A stretch of DNA of 64,000 nt from Rhizobiales bacterium 64-17 (GCA_001899285.1 MKWA01000025.1:92038-156037); one strand, 5' to 3'; shown: positions 19,353 to 28,113, counted from the first letter of the stretch. Notes: generated by a model from the sequence alone, not told the origin. A program made the numbers and translations.

Positions 19353-20327
19353 TTACGGCTCGGGTTTTCCGCCGACAAAACCGCCGACCCGGCCGGTGTG
19401 CCGCTCGCGCGCGATGCCGGCATCGCGACCGAAAGGGTGGCCACCGAAACCATGCCGCATCAAGCTTACAGCCCGCGACGCATCGCGGTCGGCATCGCGC
19501 GAGGCGATCAGTTGCACCACCGCCTGGGTGATCACCGGGATCGGCACCTCCATGTGCAAGGCATCGTCGACCAGCCAGTTCACCTCGCCGGTGTCCTCCA
19601 CATAAGGCGGCGTCGTGGCGAGCCCGCCCTGCGCGGCGTACATCCGCTGCATCAGCTCGATCAGCCAGGAGCGGATCACAGAACCGTGGTTCCAGCATTT
19701 CAAGATATCATCGACCGGCAGCGGATCGCGATAATGCGCCAGCAAATCCATGCCCTCGCCGATCGCCTGCAACATGCCGAACTCGATGCCGTTGTGCACG
19801 AGCTTGACGAAATGGCCGGCGCCCGGCGGGCCCGCATGGACATAACCACCATCGACCGCGAGTGTGCGCAGCAACGGCGCGATCGTCGCCACCGGCTCCG
19901 GATCGCCGCCGATCATGAAGCAGGCGCCGTCGCGCGCGCCACCCGGCCCGCCGGACGTGCCGGCATCGACGAAGTGTAGCCCCTCTGCCTTCAGCCGCGC
20001 ATGACGGCGGATGGAATCGCCCCAGTAGGAATTGCCGCCGTCGGCGACGATGTCACCCGGCGACAGCACCTCGACCAACTGATCGAGCAGGTGATCGACC
20101 GGCGGCCCTGCCGGCACATACAGCATGATAAAGCGCGGCGGGGTCAGCAGCGCCGCCAGCGCGCGCAGATCCTTGGCCGGCGCGACGCCCTTCTTCACCA
20201 GCGCATCGGAGATGGGATGAGCATCCACACCGGCGACGCCGAAGCCGTGCGCCAAGGCGTTCTCGGCAAGGCCAGCGCCCATCTTGCCGAGCCCGACGAT
20301 GCCAAAGCGCGAAACAGGATCGGACAT
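19353..20327 (-). CDS. gnd: 6-phosphogluconate dehydrogenase, decarboxylating (short form)
   Basis: 324-residue enzyme of the short (GntZ/YqeC-like) branch that oxidatively decarboxylates 6-phosphogluconate to ribulose 5-phosphate. Motifs: FGIVGLGKMGAGLAENALAH nucleotide-binding site at the N-terminus, VADGGNSYWGDSIRR near 95, DAGTSGGPGGARDGACFMIG near 120, and the catalytic HFVKLVHNGIEFGMLQAIGE near 175. The C-terminal region GFGGHPFGRD is also typical. The gene ends 4 bases from the convergent regulator. Cofactor preference (NAD versus NADP) is not certain. Confidence 0.93.
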   Translation of the reverse strand: MSDPVSRFGIVGLGKMGAGLAENALAHGFGVAGVDAHPISDALVKKGVAPAKDLRALAALLTPPRFIMLYVPAGPPVDHLLDQLVEVLSPGDIVADGGNSYWGDSIRRHARLKAEGLHFVDAGTSGGPGGARDGACFMIGGDPEPVATIAPLLRTLAVDGGYVHAGPPGAGHFVKLVHNGIEFGMLQAIGEGMDLLAHYRDPLPVDDILKCWNHGSVIRSWLIELMQRMYAAQGGLATTPPYVEDTGEVNWLVDDALHMEVPIPVITQAVVQLIASRDADRDASRAVSLMRHGFGGHPFGRDAGIARERHTGRVGGFVGGKPEP

Positions 20328-20421
20328 GCCGCGATCTCCGAACAGGACATCGCCCCACTCGATAACGCGCGGATCATGCCTTGGTTGCGCGCGGCTGCCT
20401 TACAGTCCCGTAACACGCGCC

Positions 20422-20472
20422 AAAAGAAAACGGCGCGCACAGCCCAATCACCGAGAATTGGGCCGGCGCGCC
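20422..20472 (-). terminator. Rho-independent terminator of the DUF3606 gene
   Basis: On the minus strand a two-part hairpin (ggcgcgcc with gcgcgcc outside, gcccaat with attgggc inside) is followed by gttttctttt, 20-70 bases after the stop at 20492. Confidence 0.8.
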
Positions 20473-20491
20473 GCCATCAGACATAAAACGA

Positions 20492-20983
20492 TCAGCGCCG
20501 GGCGGCGCGGGTCTTCCTGGCGCTCTTCTTCGCCATCTTGCGCACGGTGCGCGAGGCCGCGCGCCGCCGCGCCGTCCCCTTGCGTTTCGCGGCTGTCTTT
20601 TTGGCTTTCCTCTTGGTCTTGCGCTTGACCTTCCGTTTGGCCGCGCCGCCGATGCCGAGATAAGCGGCCACTGCCTTCGAGGAGTGACCCACCGCCTGCA
20701 CCGCGGCCGACAGCACGGTTGGCGTCACGTTGAACTTTTTCGTCCAGTAGCGGACCTCGTAAGCCTGGCTCAACGAGATCAGCGCGCGATCGCGAGCCTT
20801 GTGCGCCAGCTCCGCGAGGTAGGCCTCGACCGCCTTCGCCGAATGGCCGACGCGCTTCACCGCCGCGCGCAGCTTCGCCGGCGTGACCTTGAACTTCCGC
20901 GACCAGTAATGAACCTCGTAGGCTTCGCTCAACGAGATCAGGCGCTTGTCGGCACCGCCGCGCTTGCGCTTGTTGTCCGCCAT
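20492..20983 (-). CDS. Duplicated DUF3606 protein with histone H1-like basic tail
   Basis: 163 residues. Two tandem DUF3606 units of about 45 residues: LISLSEAYEVHYWSRKFKVT...VGHSAKAVEAYL, then LISLSQAYEVRYWTKKFNVT...VGHSSKAVAAYL. They are followed by about 50 residues made almost only of Lys, Arg, Ala and Thr (KRKVKRKTKRKAKKTAAKRK). The tail resembles histone H1-like bacterial proteins, so nucleic-acid binding is plausible; DUF3606 itself has no known function. The ATG at 20983 has gggggagagag upstream. Single gene with its own terminator. Confidence 0.82.
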   Translation of the reverse strand: MADNKRKRGGADKRLISLSEAYEVHYWSRKFKVTPAKLRAAVKRVGHSAKAVEAYLAELAHKARDRALISLSQAYEVRYWTKKFNVTPTVLSAAVQAVGHSSKAVAAYLGIGGAAKRKVKRKTKRKAKKTAAKRKGTARRRAASRTVRKMAKKSARKTRAARR

Positions 20984-21127
20984 GTGTCTCTCTCCCCCTC
21001 GTCTGTCGGTGGCGTCGTCGAACGACACGCCGGGAAAACGATCATACGACGCCCGCGTCACGCGGCGCCCGAATCGAGTGTCGCCGCACAATCGGCAAAT
21101 GTCCATGCGTGAGCGGCCGATGCCCGC

Positions 21128-21526
21128 CTAGTCCCGCGCATCCAGCTCGGTGAAGCAGAGCATGTTGTGAAACGGGTCGGCCACCGTGAGATCGCGCGAG
21201 CCCCAGGGCGTCGTCTCGAGGCCGGGCTTGGCGTAGCGATAGTTCTTGGCGGTCAATTCGCGATGCAGCGCCGCGACACCCTGCGTGATGATGCGCACAC
21301 GCGCGCCGGGTGTGGCATCGCCGTGATGCTCGCTCAGATTCAGCACCAGGCCACCGCGCGAGACCTGCAGGTACAACGGGAAATTGTCGCCGAAACGATG
21401 TTCGAAATCGACGGTGAAGCCAAGGAAATCGAGATAGAACTCGCGCGCCTTGTCCTCGGAAAAAATCCGCAGCACCGGTATAGCGGCCGTGAACCGGACC
21501 GCACCCTGCCGCGGATCGTCAGCCAT
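21128..21526 (-). CDS. Glyoxalase-superfamily (VOC) protein
   Basis: 132-residue single vicinal-oxygen-chelate unit resembling bleomycin-resistance/glyoxalase-like proteins: IPVLRIFSEDKAREFYLDFL at the N-terminus, FPLYLQVSRGGLVLNLSEH in the middle, and WGSRDLTVADPFHNMLCFTE at the end. Two of the usual metal ligands (a His in LSEHHG and a terminal Glu) are visible. The substrate cannot be assigned. It starts 13 bases after pntB on the same strand and may be the last gene of that operon. Confidence 0.82.
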   Translation of the reverse strand: MADDPRQGAVRFTAAIPVLRIFSEDKAREFYLDFLGFTVDFEHRFGDNFPLYLQVSRGGLVLNLSEHHGDATPGARVRIITQGVAALHRELTAKNYRYAKPGLETTPWGSRDLTVADPFHNMLCFTELDARD

Positions 21527-21539
21527 CTTACAAGTCCGG

Positions 21540-22934
21540 TTACATCGCTTTGACGATCTGCTCGGTCATCTTCTTGGCATCGCCGAGCAGCATCATGGTG
21601 TTGTCGCGATAGAACAGCGGATTGTCGATGCCGGCATAGCCGGACGCGAGCGACCGCTTGATGAACATCACCGTGCCGGCTTTCCAGACCTGGAGGACGG
21701 GCATGCCGTAGATCGGCGAGGACTTGTCCTCCTCCGCCGCCGGATTGGTGACGTCGTTGGCGCCGATAACGAAGGCCACGTCGGTCTGCGCGAACTCGGA
21801 GTTGATGTCCTCCAGTTCGAACACCTCGTCATAGGGTACGTTGGCTTCCGCCAGCAGCACGTTCATGTGGCCAGGCATACGGCCCGCCACCGGGTGGATG
21901 GCGTATTTGACCTCGACGCCTTCCTTCTTCAGCGAGTCCGCCAGTTCGCGGACAGCATGCTGCGCCTGCGCCACCGCCATGCCGTAACCCGGCACGATGA
22001 TGACCTTCTGCGCGTTCTTCATGATGTAGGCGGCGTCTTCCGCCGAGCCAAGCTTGGCCGGCTTCTGCTCCGCGGTGCCGCCGGCCGCCGCGGTCTCGCC
22101 GCCGAAGCCGCCGAGGATCACGGAGACGAACGAACGGTTCATCGCGTGACACATGATGTAGGACAGGATCGCGCCGGACGAACCGACCAGCGCGCCGGTG
22201 ATGATCAGCGCCGAATTGCCGAGGGTGAAGCCGATGCCGGCCGCGGCCCAGCCGGAATACGAATTCAGCATCGAGATCACGACCGGCATGTCGGCGCCGC
22301 CGATCGGAATGATCATCAGGATACCGAGCAGCAAAGCGAGGCCGGTGATCAGCCAGAAATCGAGCTGGCTCTGCGAGACGTAGAAGCCATAGATGAAGAA
22401 CACCAGCGCGAGTGCCAGCACGATGTTGATGATGTGCCGCGCCGGCAGGATGATCGGCGCGCCGCTCATGCGCGCGGACAGCTTCAGGAACGCGATTACC
22501 GAGCCCGTGAACGTCAGAGCGCCGATGGCGACGCCGAGCGCCATTTCGATGAGGCTCGCCTGATGGATGTGTCCCGGCGTGCCGATGCCGAACGCGCCCG
22601 GCGCATAGAACGCCGCCGCCGCCACCAGCACCGCCGCCATGCCGACCAGCGAATGGAACGCCGCGACCAGTTCCGGCATCGAGGTCATCGGCACCTTGCG
22701 CGCGATCACCGCGCCGATGCCGCCGCCAATGACGAGGCCGCCGACAACGAGACCCCAGCCGACCGCATCGGCCGGCGGATGCGAACCGAGCGTGGTCAGC
22801 ACGGCGATGGTCATGCCGGCCATGCCGAGATAATTGCCGCGCCGGCTGGTGACCGGGCTCGACAGACCGCGCAGCGCCAGGATGAACAAGACGCCGGCGA
22901 CGAGGTAGAGAAGTGCGACGAGATCAGCGCTCAT
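21540..22934 (-). CDS. pntB: NAD(P) transhydrogenase subunit beta
   Basis: 464-residue subunit of the proton-translocating transhydrogenase, which uses the proton-motive force to reduce NADP+ with NADH. About nine membrane helices (for example MTIAVLTTLGSHPPADAVGW onward and VISMLNSYSGWAAAGIGFTL) are followed by the NADP-binding domain III with VIIVPGYGMAVAQAQHAVRE and FVIGANDVTNPAAEEDKSSP. Third structural gene in an operon with both alpha-subunit genes upstream; it begins 21 bases after pntAB. Confidence 0.97.
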   Translation of the reverse strand: MSADLVALLYLVAGVLFILALRGLSSPVTSRRGNYLGMAGMTIAVLTTLGSHPPADAVGWGLVVGGLVIGGGIGAVIARKVPMTSMPELVAAFHSLVGMAAVLVAAAAFYAPGAFGIGTPGHIHQASLIEMALGVAIGALTFTGSVIAFLKLSARMSGAPIILPARHIINIVLALALVFFIYGFYVSQSQLDFWLITGLALLLGILMIIPIGGADMPVVISMLNSYSGWAAAGIGFTLGNSALIITGALVGSSGAILSYIMCHAMNRSFVSVILGGFGGETAAAGGTAEQKPAKLGSAEDAAYIMKNAQKVIIVPGYGMAVAQAQHAVRELADSLKKEGVEVKYAIHPVAGRMPGHMNVLLAEANVPYDEVFELEDINSEFAQTDVAFVIGANDVTNPAAEEDKSSPIYGMPVLQVWKAGTVMFIKRSLASGYAGIDNPLFYRDNTMMLLGDAKKMTEQIVKAM

Positions 22935-22955
22935 GATTATGCCCCCGCGTCCCCG

Positions 22956-23279
22956 TCACTTCTTTTTCTTCTGATACATCGCCAGCATGCGCTGGGTGAC
23001 CAGGAAGCCGCCGAAAATATTGATCGAGGCGAAGATCAGCGCGACAAACCCGAGGCCGCGCGCCCACATCGGCCCCTGATCGTTGGTGGCAAGCGGAACA
23101 CCAACCGCGAGCAGCGCACCGACGACGATCACCGAGGAGATCGCGTTGGTCACCGACATCAGCGGCGTGTGCAGCGCCGGCGTCACCGACCAGACCACAT
23201 AGTAGCCGACGAAGATCGCCAGCACGAAAATCGAAAAGCGGAAGACGAACGGGTCAACGACGTTGGCAAGCTGGTCCAT
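22956..23279 (-). CDS. pntAB: NAD(P) transhydrogenase subunit alpha, membrane part
   Basis: 107-residue protein with three or four membrane helices, corresponding to the C-terminal membrane domain of E. coli PntA, encoded separately here as in most Alphaproteobacteria. Typical sequence: [20 protein letters not shown] and [16 protein letters not shown]; it ends in Lys (QKKKK). It lies between the soluble alpha gene and pntB. Confidence 0.95.
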   Translation of the reverse strand: MDQLANVVDPFVFRFSIFVLAIFVGYYVVWSVTPALHTPLMSVTNAISSVIVVGALLAVGVPLATNDQGPMWARGLGFVALIFASINIFGGFLVTQRMLAMYQKKKK

Positions 23280-23315
23280 CGGGACGCTCCGTAAGGCGGG
23301 ACTGCTGCGGCGGCC

Positions 23316-24449
23316 TCAGGCCGCCGTCTTCGGCTTGAAATTCGGGTGGATCACCGCGCCATCGCGGGTGAGCGCCGTGCCCTTGACGATCTCGTCGTCC
23401 CAGTTGATCGCCAGCGTCTTCTCTTTCTTGTCGATCAGCGAGTCGAGGAAGGTCAGCAGGTTCTTGGCGTAGAGCGCGGAGGACGAGGCAGCGAGCCGGC
23501 CGGGCACGTTGGCGTGACCGACGATCTTGACGCCGTCGATCAGCACGACCTCGCCCAGCCGCGCGCCTTCGACGTTGCCGCCGCGCTCGACCGCGAGATC
23601 GACCAGCACCGAACCGGGGCGCATCGACTTCACCATCTCGGCACTGACCAGCTTCGGCGCTGGACGGCCCGGGATCAGCGCTGTGGTGATGACGATGTCC
23701 TGCTTCTTGATGTGCTCGGCGACCAGCGCGGCCTGCTTCGCCTGGTAGTCCTTCGACATTTCCTTGGCGTAGCCGCCGGCGGTCTCGGCCTGCTTGAACT
23801 CGTCGTCCTCGACGGCGATGAACTTGGCGCCGAGCGACTGCACCTGCTCCTTCACCGCCGGACGCACGTCGGTCGCGGTGACGACGCCGCCGAGGCGGCG
23901 CGCGGTGGCGATCGCCTGCAGGCCGGCGACGCCGACGCCCATGACGAAGATCTTGGCCGCCGGCACCGTGCCGGCCGCGGTCATCATCATCGGCAGCGCG
24001 CGGCCGTATTCCGCCGCGCCGTCGATCACCGCGCGGTAGCCGGCAAGGTTCGCCTGGCTCGACAGCACGTCCATCGACTGCGCGCGGGTGATGCGCGGCA
24101 TCAATTCCATGGCGAAGGCGATGACGCCGGCATCGGCCAGCGCCTTGAGCGCCGCATCGTTGCCATACGGGTCCATGATCGCGACGACCACGGCGCCCTT
24201 CTTGTAGGTCTTGATCTCGGCGTCTGAAGGGCGGCGCACCTTGAGCACGACATCGGCATCGGCCGCCGGATTGTCAGCAATGGTCGCCCCCGCCGCCTCG
24301 AAATCGGCATCGAGAATGCCGGAGGCGATACCGGCGCCGCGCGAGACGACGACGTCGGCACCCACCGCCTTGTACTTCTTCACCGTATCCGGCGTCGCAG
24401 CAACGCGCGGTTCACCGGCCTCAGTCTCACGCGCGACGGCAATACGCAT
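23316..24449 (-). CDS. pntAA: Re/Si-specific NAD(P)+ transhydrogenase subunit alpha, NAD-binding part
   Basis: 377-residue soluble subunit, related to alanine dehydrogenase, binding NAD(H). Motifs: MRIAVARETEAGEPRVAATP at the start, the RAQSMDVLSSQANLAGYRAV segment near 125, and VMGVGVAGLQAIATARRLG dinucleotide site near 170. The ATG at 24449 is chosen because it fits the family N-terminus and has taagg upstream; an open frame from 24473 adds eight residues. Cotranscribed with the oxidase subunit IV gene before it and pntAB-pntB after it. Confidence 0.96.
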   Translation of the reverse strand: MRIAVARETEAGEPRVAATPDTVKKYKAVGADVVVSRGAGIASGILDADFEAAGATIADNPAADADVVLKVRRPSDAEIKTYKKGAVVVAIMDPYGNDAALKALADAGVIAFAMELMPRITRAQSMDVLSSQANLAGYRAVIDGAAEYGRALPMMMTAAGTVPAAKIFVMGVGVAGLQAIATARRLGGVVTATDVRPAVKEQVQSLGAKFIAVEDDEFKQAETAGGYAKEMSKDYQAKQAALVAEHIKKQDIVITTALIPGRPAPKLVSAEMVKSMRPGSVLVDLAVERGGNVEGARLGEVVLIDGVKIVGHANVPGRLAASSSALYAKNLLTFLDSLIDKKEKTLAINWDDEIVKGTALTRDGAVIHPNFKPKTAA

Positions 24450-24476
24450 CGCCTTACCCCCCAGCCCAGTCACCGA

Positions 24477-24782
24477 TCAGTGCGGCGCAGCCATCGTCGA
24501 GGCGAACACGAAGATGAGGAAGCACAACACGAACGACACGATGCTCGGGGTCTTGCTGGTGGTCGCCAGCGCCGGGATCATGCCGATGATGGCGATCAGG
24601 AACGTGACCAGCGCCAGGAACCAGTGGCCCATGACGCCGCCGACGGCGAGGCCGAGGACGATGCAGATCGTGTGGATCGTCCCCACGGTGGCGAACCGGA
24701 TGAAGCCCTCATAGGAAGCCTCATGCGCCGGCATGTCGTTGCCGGTGGCGGTTGCGTATTCAACAGTGCCGTGGTCGGCCAT
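24477..24782 (-). CDS. aa3-type cytochrome c oxidase subunit IV family protein
   Basis: 101-residue membrane protein carrying the short domain of bacterial aa3 oxidase subunit IV near the N-terminus (YEGFIRFATVGTIHTICIVL), followed by two to three more hydrophobic helices. Its stop lies 27 bases before the pntAA start, making it the first gene of the transhydrogenase operon, an arrangement found in several Rhizobiales. The start at 24782 (MADHGTVEYA) has ggag 7 bases upstream; ATG at 24785 is one codon longer. Oxidase core genes are not nearby, so its partner here could be oxidase or transhydrogenase; unknown. Confidence 0.85.
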   Translation of the reverse strand: MADHGTVEYATATGNDMPAHEASYEGFIRFATVGTIHTICIVLGLAVGGVMGHWFLALVTFLIAIIGMIPALATTSKTPSIVSFVLCFLIFVFASTMAAPH

Positions 24783-24977
24783 CATCAAGCTCCGGATCGT
24801 CATCAGCGGGTGAAAATCGGGTCAGGGGTAGCGCAATTAGGCGCCAAGGGCAACGCCGCGAAACCCCCACCGCCGGTGATCGGCACCATGAAAATATGTT
24901 GTTGGCGGCCTGTGGCAGCTCATGCCAAGGATCGGTCAAGGATCGCCATCCACAGGCCCGGCCTCGTCTCCCGCATC

Positions 24978-25853
24978 ATGAAAGCCAGCGACATCGCGCT
25001 CGCGATCCTGACCTCGGTGATCTGGGGCGTCTCCTTCATTGCCACCCGCTATGGCGTCGACAGCTTCACGCCGGCGCAGCTCACCGCGCTGCGGTTCGCC
25101 ATCGCCGCGCTGCCGGTGCTGATCCTGCCGCGCCCGGCGGTGCCGTGGGGATTGATGCTGGCGGCCGGCGCGCTCTGGTTCCTGATCCAGTTCCTGCTGC
25201 TGTTCTGGGCCTTCCATGAGGGCATGCTGCCGGGCCTTGCCTCGGTGACGCAGCAGATGAGCGCGCCGTTCACGGTGGTGCTGGCGGCGCTGCTGCTGCA
25301 CGAGCAGCCGACCCGGCGCCAGGTGGCGGGTCTTGTCGTCGCCTTCGGCGGCCTGGTTCTGATCGGCCTATCGAGCGGCGCCGACCTGCCGCTGACCGCG
25401 CTGCTGATCACGCTGTGCGCGGCAATGAGCTGGGCGCTCGGCAACATCGTCGTCAAGCAGATGCCGAAAGCCGAAATGGTGTCGCTCACGAGCTGGATGG
25501 CGCTGGTGGCGCCGCTGCCGGCGCTCGCGCTGTCGCACGCGCTCGGCGACCCGCCGCTGTGGACGACGCTGGCGGAGGCATCCTGGCGCGGCATCCTGTC
25601 GGCGCTTTATCTCGGCACGCTGGCGACAGTCGGCGGCTACGCCATGTGGGGCCACCTGCTCGCGCGGTATCCGGCTGCCGTGGTGACGCCGTTCGCGCTG
25701 CTGGTGCCGTGCAGCGGCATCGTCGCCTCGGTGATCGTGTTCGACGAGACGTTCCCGCCGCTGCGCTACAGTGGCATCGCGCTGGTGATGATCGGCCTTG
25801 CCGTCATCGTCTGGCGCGCGCGGGCGCCGGCGGCAAAAGTCCCGCCTGCCTGA
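24978..25853 (+). CDS. DMT family (EamA) transporter
   Basis: 291-residue inner-membrane exporter with ten hydrophobic helices in two EamA repeats. The first shows ILTSVIWGVSFIATRYGVDS and AAGALWFLIQFLLLFWAFHE; the second shows SWALGNIVVKQMPKAEMVSL and ALLVPCSGIVASVIVFDETF. YdeD-type members export amino acids or metabolites; the substrate is not readable. The 3' end overlaps the convergent AarF-like gene by 50 bases. Confidence 0.9.
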   Translation: MKASDIALAILTSVIWGVSFIATRYGVDSFTPAQLTALRFAIAALPVLILPRPAVPWGLMLAAGALWFLIQFLLLFWAFHEGMLPGLASVTQQMSAPFTVVLAALLLHEQPTRRQVAGLVVAFGGLVLIGLSSGADLPLTALLITLCAAMSWALGNIVVKQMPKAEMVSLTSWMALVAPLPALALSHALGDPPLWTTLAEASWRGILSALYLGTLATVGGYAMWGHLLARYPAAVVTPFALLVPCSGIVASVIVFDETFPPLRYSGIALVMIGLAVIVWRARAPAAKVPPA

Positions 25854-27198
25854 GTGCGGCCTGCTGACGCGCGGCGACCTGCTTGACGTCGAAGCGTTCG
25901 ATCATCGCATTGAACATCTCGTAGAAATTCAATTCCGCAGCGAGGTGCAGGAACACCGCGCCGAGCCCGATCGCCGCGCGGTCCATGAACACGAATTCGC
26001 GCGGCACCGTCACCGGACCTTTCTGCTTGAGGGCCTGATGCACGCGGAACGCCTCGCGCCGTCCGTAATCCGACGGCTTGACGCCGTCGGCGATGGTGCG
26101 CGTGCGGTTGTCGAGCAGCGGGCCGTAGATGAACTTGGCCCAGATGTTGAGCACGTCGATCAGATCGCGCGAGAGGTTGCGGAAGCCCCAGGTCTCGTAG
26201 GCATGGACGATCAGATCGTCGTCGCCGCGCTCGAGCCCGTGATAGAGATCGACCACGCCGCCGACGAAGCTCGGCGGGAAGATGCGGATGCAGCCGTAAT
26301 CGAGCAAATTGATCCCGGCCGGCTTCGCGTTCGCATCAAACACCGAATAATTGCCGAGATGCGGATCGCCGTGGATCACGCCGCACTGGCTGAACGGCAG
26401 CCACCACGCCATGAACATCGCTTCCGCCAGACAATTGCGCACCGCGAGCGGATCGTCCTTGTGGGCGAGCAGCTTGCGGCCGTCGAGCCAGTCGAGAGTC
26501 AGCAATCGTCCGGTCGACAAGTCCGGCCACGCCTGCGGCACACGCACGCGCGGCTCGTCCTTCAACATGGCGCGATAGAGCGCGACATGCTTGGCCTCGC
26601 GGCGATAGTCGAGTTCCTCGCGCAGCCGCTCGCCGATCTCCTCGGCGATCTGGCTGGTGTCGATGGCGCCGTCGAAACGGCGGCGCAGGCTCAACAGCCA
26701 TGACAGTTGCTGCAAATCCGCTTCGACCGCCGACTGCATGTCCGGATATTGCAGCTTGCAGGCCAGCGCCTCACCGGTGAGCGCGACCGCGCGATGCACC
26801 TGCCCGAGCGAGGCTGCCGCCGCCGGCTCATGCTCGAAGCTCCTGAATTTCGCCTGCCAGTCGGCACCGAGTTCGGCCGCCATGCGCCGGCGCACGAAGT
26901 GCCAGCCCATCGGCGGCGCCTGGCTCTGCAATTTCATCAGTTCGTTGGCGTATTCCGCCGGCACCGCGTCGGGAATGGTCGCGAGCAGTTGCGCGACCTT
27001 CATGATCGGCCCCTTCAGTCCACCGAGCGCCGATGCGAGATCGAACGCATCGCGTCCATGATCGGGCTTGCGGCCGAGCGCCTTCTTCGCCGCAACCCGC
27101 GCGGCGACGCCACCGACATTGACGCCGACGCGCGCATAGCGTTTGGCGCGGGCGGTGAGACGGTTTTTTTCCGGATCGCGATCGGTGGGCATGGACAA
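25804..27198 (-). CDS. AarF/UbiB (ABC1) family atypical kinase
   Basis: 464-residue protein-kinase-like family member related to UbiB/COQ8, which supports ubiquinone synthesis. The usual N-terminal KxGQ signature is present as KVAQ (PIMKVAQLLATIPDAVPAEY). The Ala-rich nucleotide loop (AAAASLGQVHRAV), the ATP lysine (ALACKLQYP), the catalytic loop (GVIHGDPHLGNYSVF) and the metal motif (NLLDYGCIR, DYG rather than DFG) follow in order. No terminal membrane helices are evident, unlike E. coli UbiB. It starts 4 bases after the BKACE gene on the same strand, so the two are likely cotranscribed. Confidence 0.9.
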   Translation of the reverse strand: MSMPTDRDPEKNRLTARAKRYARVGVNVGGVAARVAAKKALGRKPDHGRDAFDLASALGGLKGPIMKVAQLLATIPDAVPAEYANELMKLQSQAPPMGWHFVRRRMAAELGADWQAKFRSFEHEPAAAASLGQVHRAVALTGEALACKLQYPDMQSAVEADLQQLSWLLSLRRRFDGAIDTSQIAEEIGERLREELDYRREAKHVALYRAMLKDEPRVRVPQAWPDLSTGRLLTLDWLDGRKLLAHKDDPLAVRNCLAEAMFMAWWLPFSQCGVIHGDPHLGNYSVFDANAKPAGINLLDYGCIRIFPPSFVGGVVDLYHGLERGDDDLIVHAYETWGFRNLSRDLIDVLNIWAKFIYGPLLDNRTRTIADGVKPSDYGRREAFRVHQALKQKGPVTVPREFVFMDRAAIGLGAVFLHLAAELNFYEMFNAMIERFDVKQVAARQQAALRQAGLLPPAPARARR

Positions 27199-27201
27199 TA
27201 T

Positions 27202-28110
27202 CTAGGCGGCGGATGACGCAGCCGCCAGATCGGCGGCGGCACACGCGGCGCGGACCTCGCTGGCGGTGGCAAGCCGGCCGCCCGCCGCGGCGATCAGCCG
27301 CGCTGTGTCCTCGACCAGCGCGACATTCGTCGTGCGCGCTCCGAGCGGCCAATCCTCCAGCCCGACACGCACATGACCGCCCCGCTCGACCGCGGCGAGA
27401 ACGAGCGCGCGCAGATCGACACCGAGACCGGCGATCATCCATGGCGCAGCCGGCGCCGTTTCCCGCAACAGCGCGAGATGCGCGTCAAGATGCGCGGCGC
27501 GCGGCGGAAAGCCGAACGCGAACTGATCCGAGAACATGAAGCGATAGACCGGCTGCTGCAGGCCGGGATGCGCCTTCGCCAGCGCCGCGCCCATGCGCGT
27601 GAAGCCCGGCTCGTAGATCGCGTAGCTCGGCCGCACATGATGTTCGGCGCAGATGCGCAGACCTTCGAAAATGTGCTCGTCGGGATTCTGATAGACGAAG
27701 CCCGGCGCGCGCTGCGCCAGCGCATCGAGCCGCGTGATGTTGACCGAGCCGGGATCGACCACCGCCCATTCAACGAGGTTGCGCTGCGCGAGTTCGCCGA
27801 GATGCGCGTAACGCTGCCGCGGCGTCAGCGTCAATGCGCCAGCGAAACCGGAGCCGGCGATGGGAATGGTCGGATAGACGATGGCATCGCAGGCTGCGCG
27901 GATGCCGTCGATGATACGTGCATAAAGTTGCCAGTCGTCATGCTGACGGCCGGTGGCCGCATCGTAAGCGTGCAGATGGATGATCGCCGCACCCGCCCGC
28001 GCGCAGGCGATGCCGTCGGCGACGATCTCCTCTACCGTGACTGGAATATCCGGCTGGCGGTCGCGACCCCATGGCCCGTTCAGCGCCGCTTCGAGCCAGA
28101 CCGCGCGCAT
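27202..28110 (-). CDS. BKACE family (3-keto-5-aminohexanoate cleavage-type) enzyme
   Basis: 302-residue TIM-barrel enzyme of the BKACE (DUF849) family, zinc-dependent enzymes that condense beta-keto acids with acetyl-CoA to give acetoacetate and a new acyl-CoA. The metal-binding HxH appears in AAIIHLHAYD near residue 45, with family segments EWAVVDPGSVNITRL near 115 and GGHVRVGLEDWPLGA near 245. The substrate is not determinable from sequence. Translated four bases after the M3 peptidase stop, in the order peptidase, BKACE, AarF on the minus strand. Confidence 0.85.
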   Translation of the reverse strand: MRAVWLEAALNGPWGRDRQPDIPVTVEEIVADGIACARAGAAIIHLHAYDAATGRQHDDWQLYARIIDGIRAACDAIVYPTIPIAGSGFAGALTLTPRQRYAHLGELAQRNLVEWAVVDPGSVNITRLDALAQRAPGFVYQNPDEHIFEGLRICAEHHVRPSYAIYEPGFTRMGAALAKAHPGLQQPVYRFMFSDQFAFGFPPRAAHLDAHLALLRETAPAAPWMIAGLGVDLRALVLAAVERGGHVRVGLEDWPLGARTTNVALVEDTARLIAAAGGRLATASEVRAACAAADLAAASSAA

Positions 28111-28113
28111 GAC

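Noticed and set aside
18119-19453. Upstream extension of the aldehyde dehydrogenase frame on the minus strand
   Set aside because: The frame stays open far upstream, but it crosses the operator region and is antisense to the ModE-like regulator; the family N-terminus begins at 18118.
21450-23294. 614-codon open frame on the plus strand
   Set aside because: Antisense to pntB and pntAB, which are certain; the translation is charged and repetitive with no domain.
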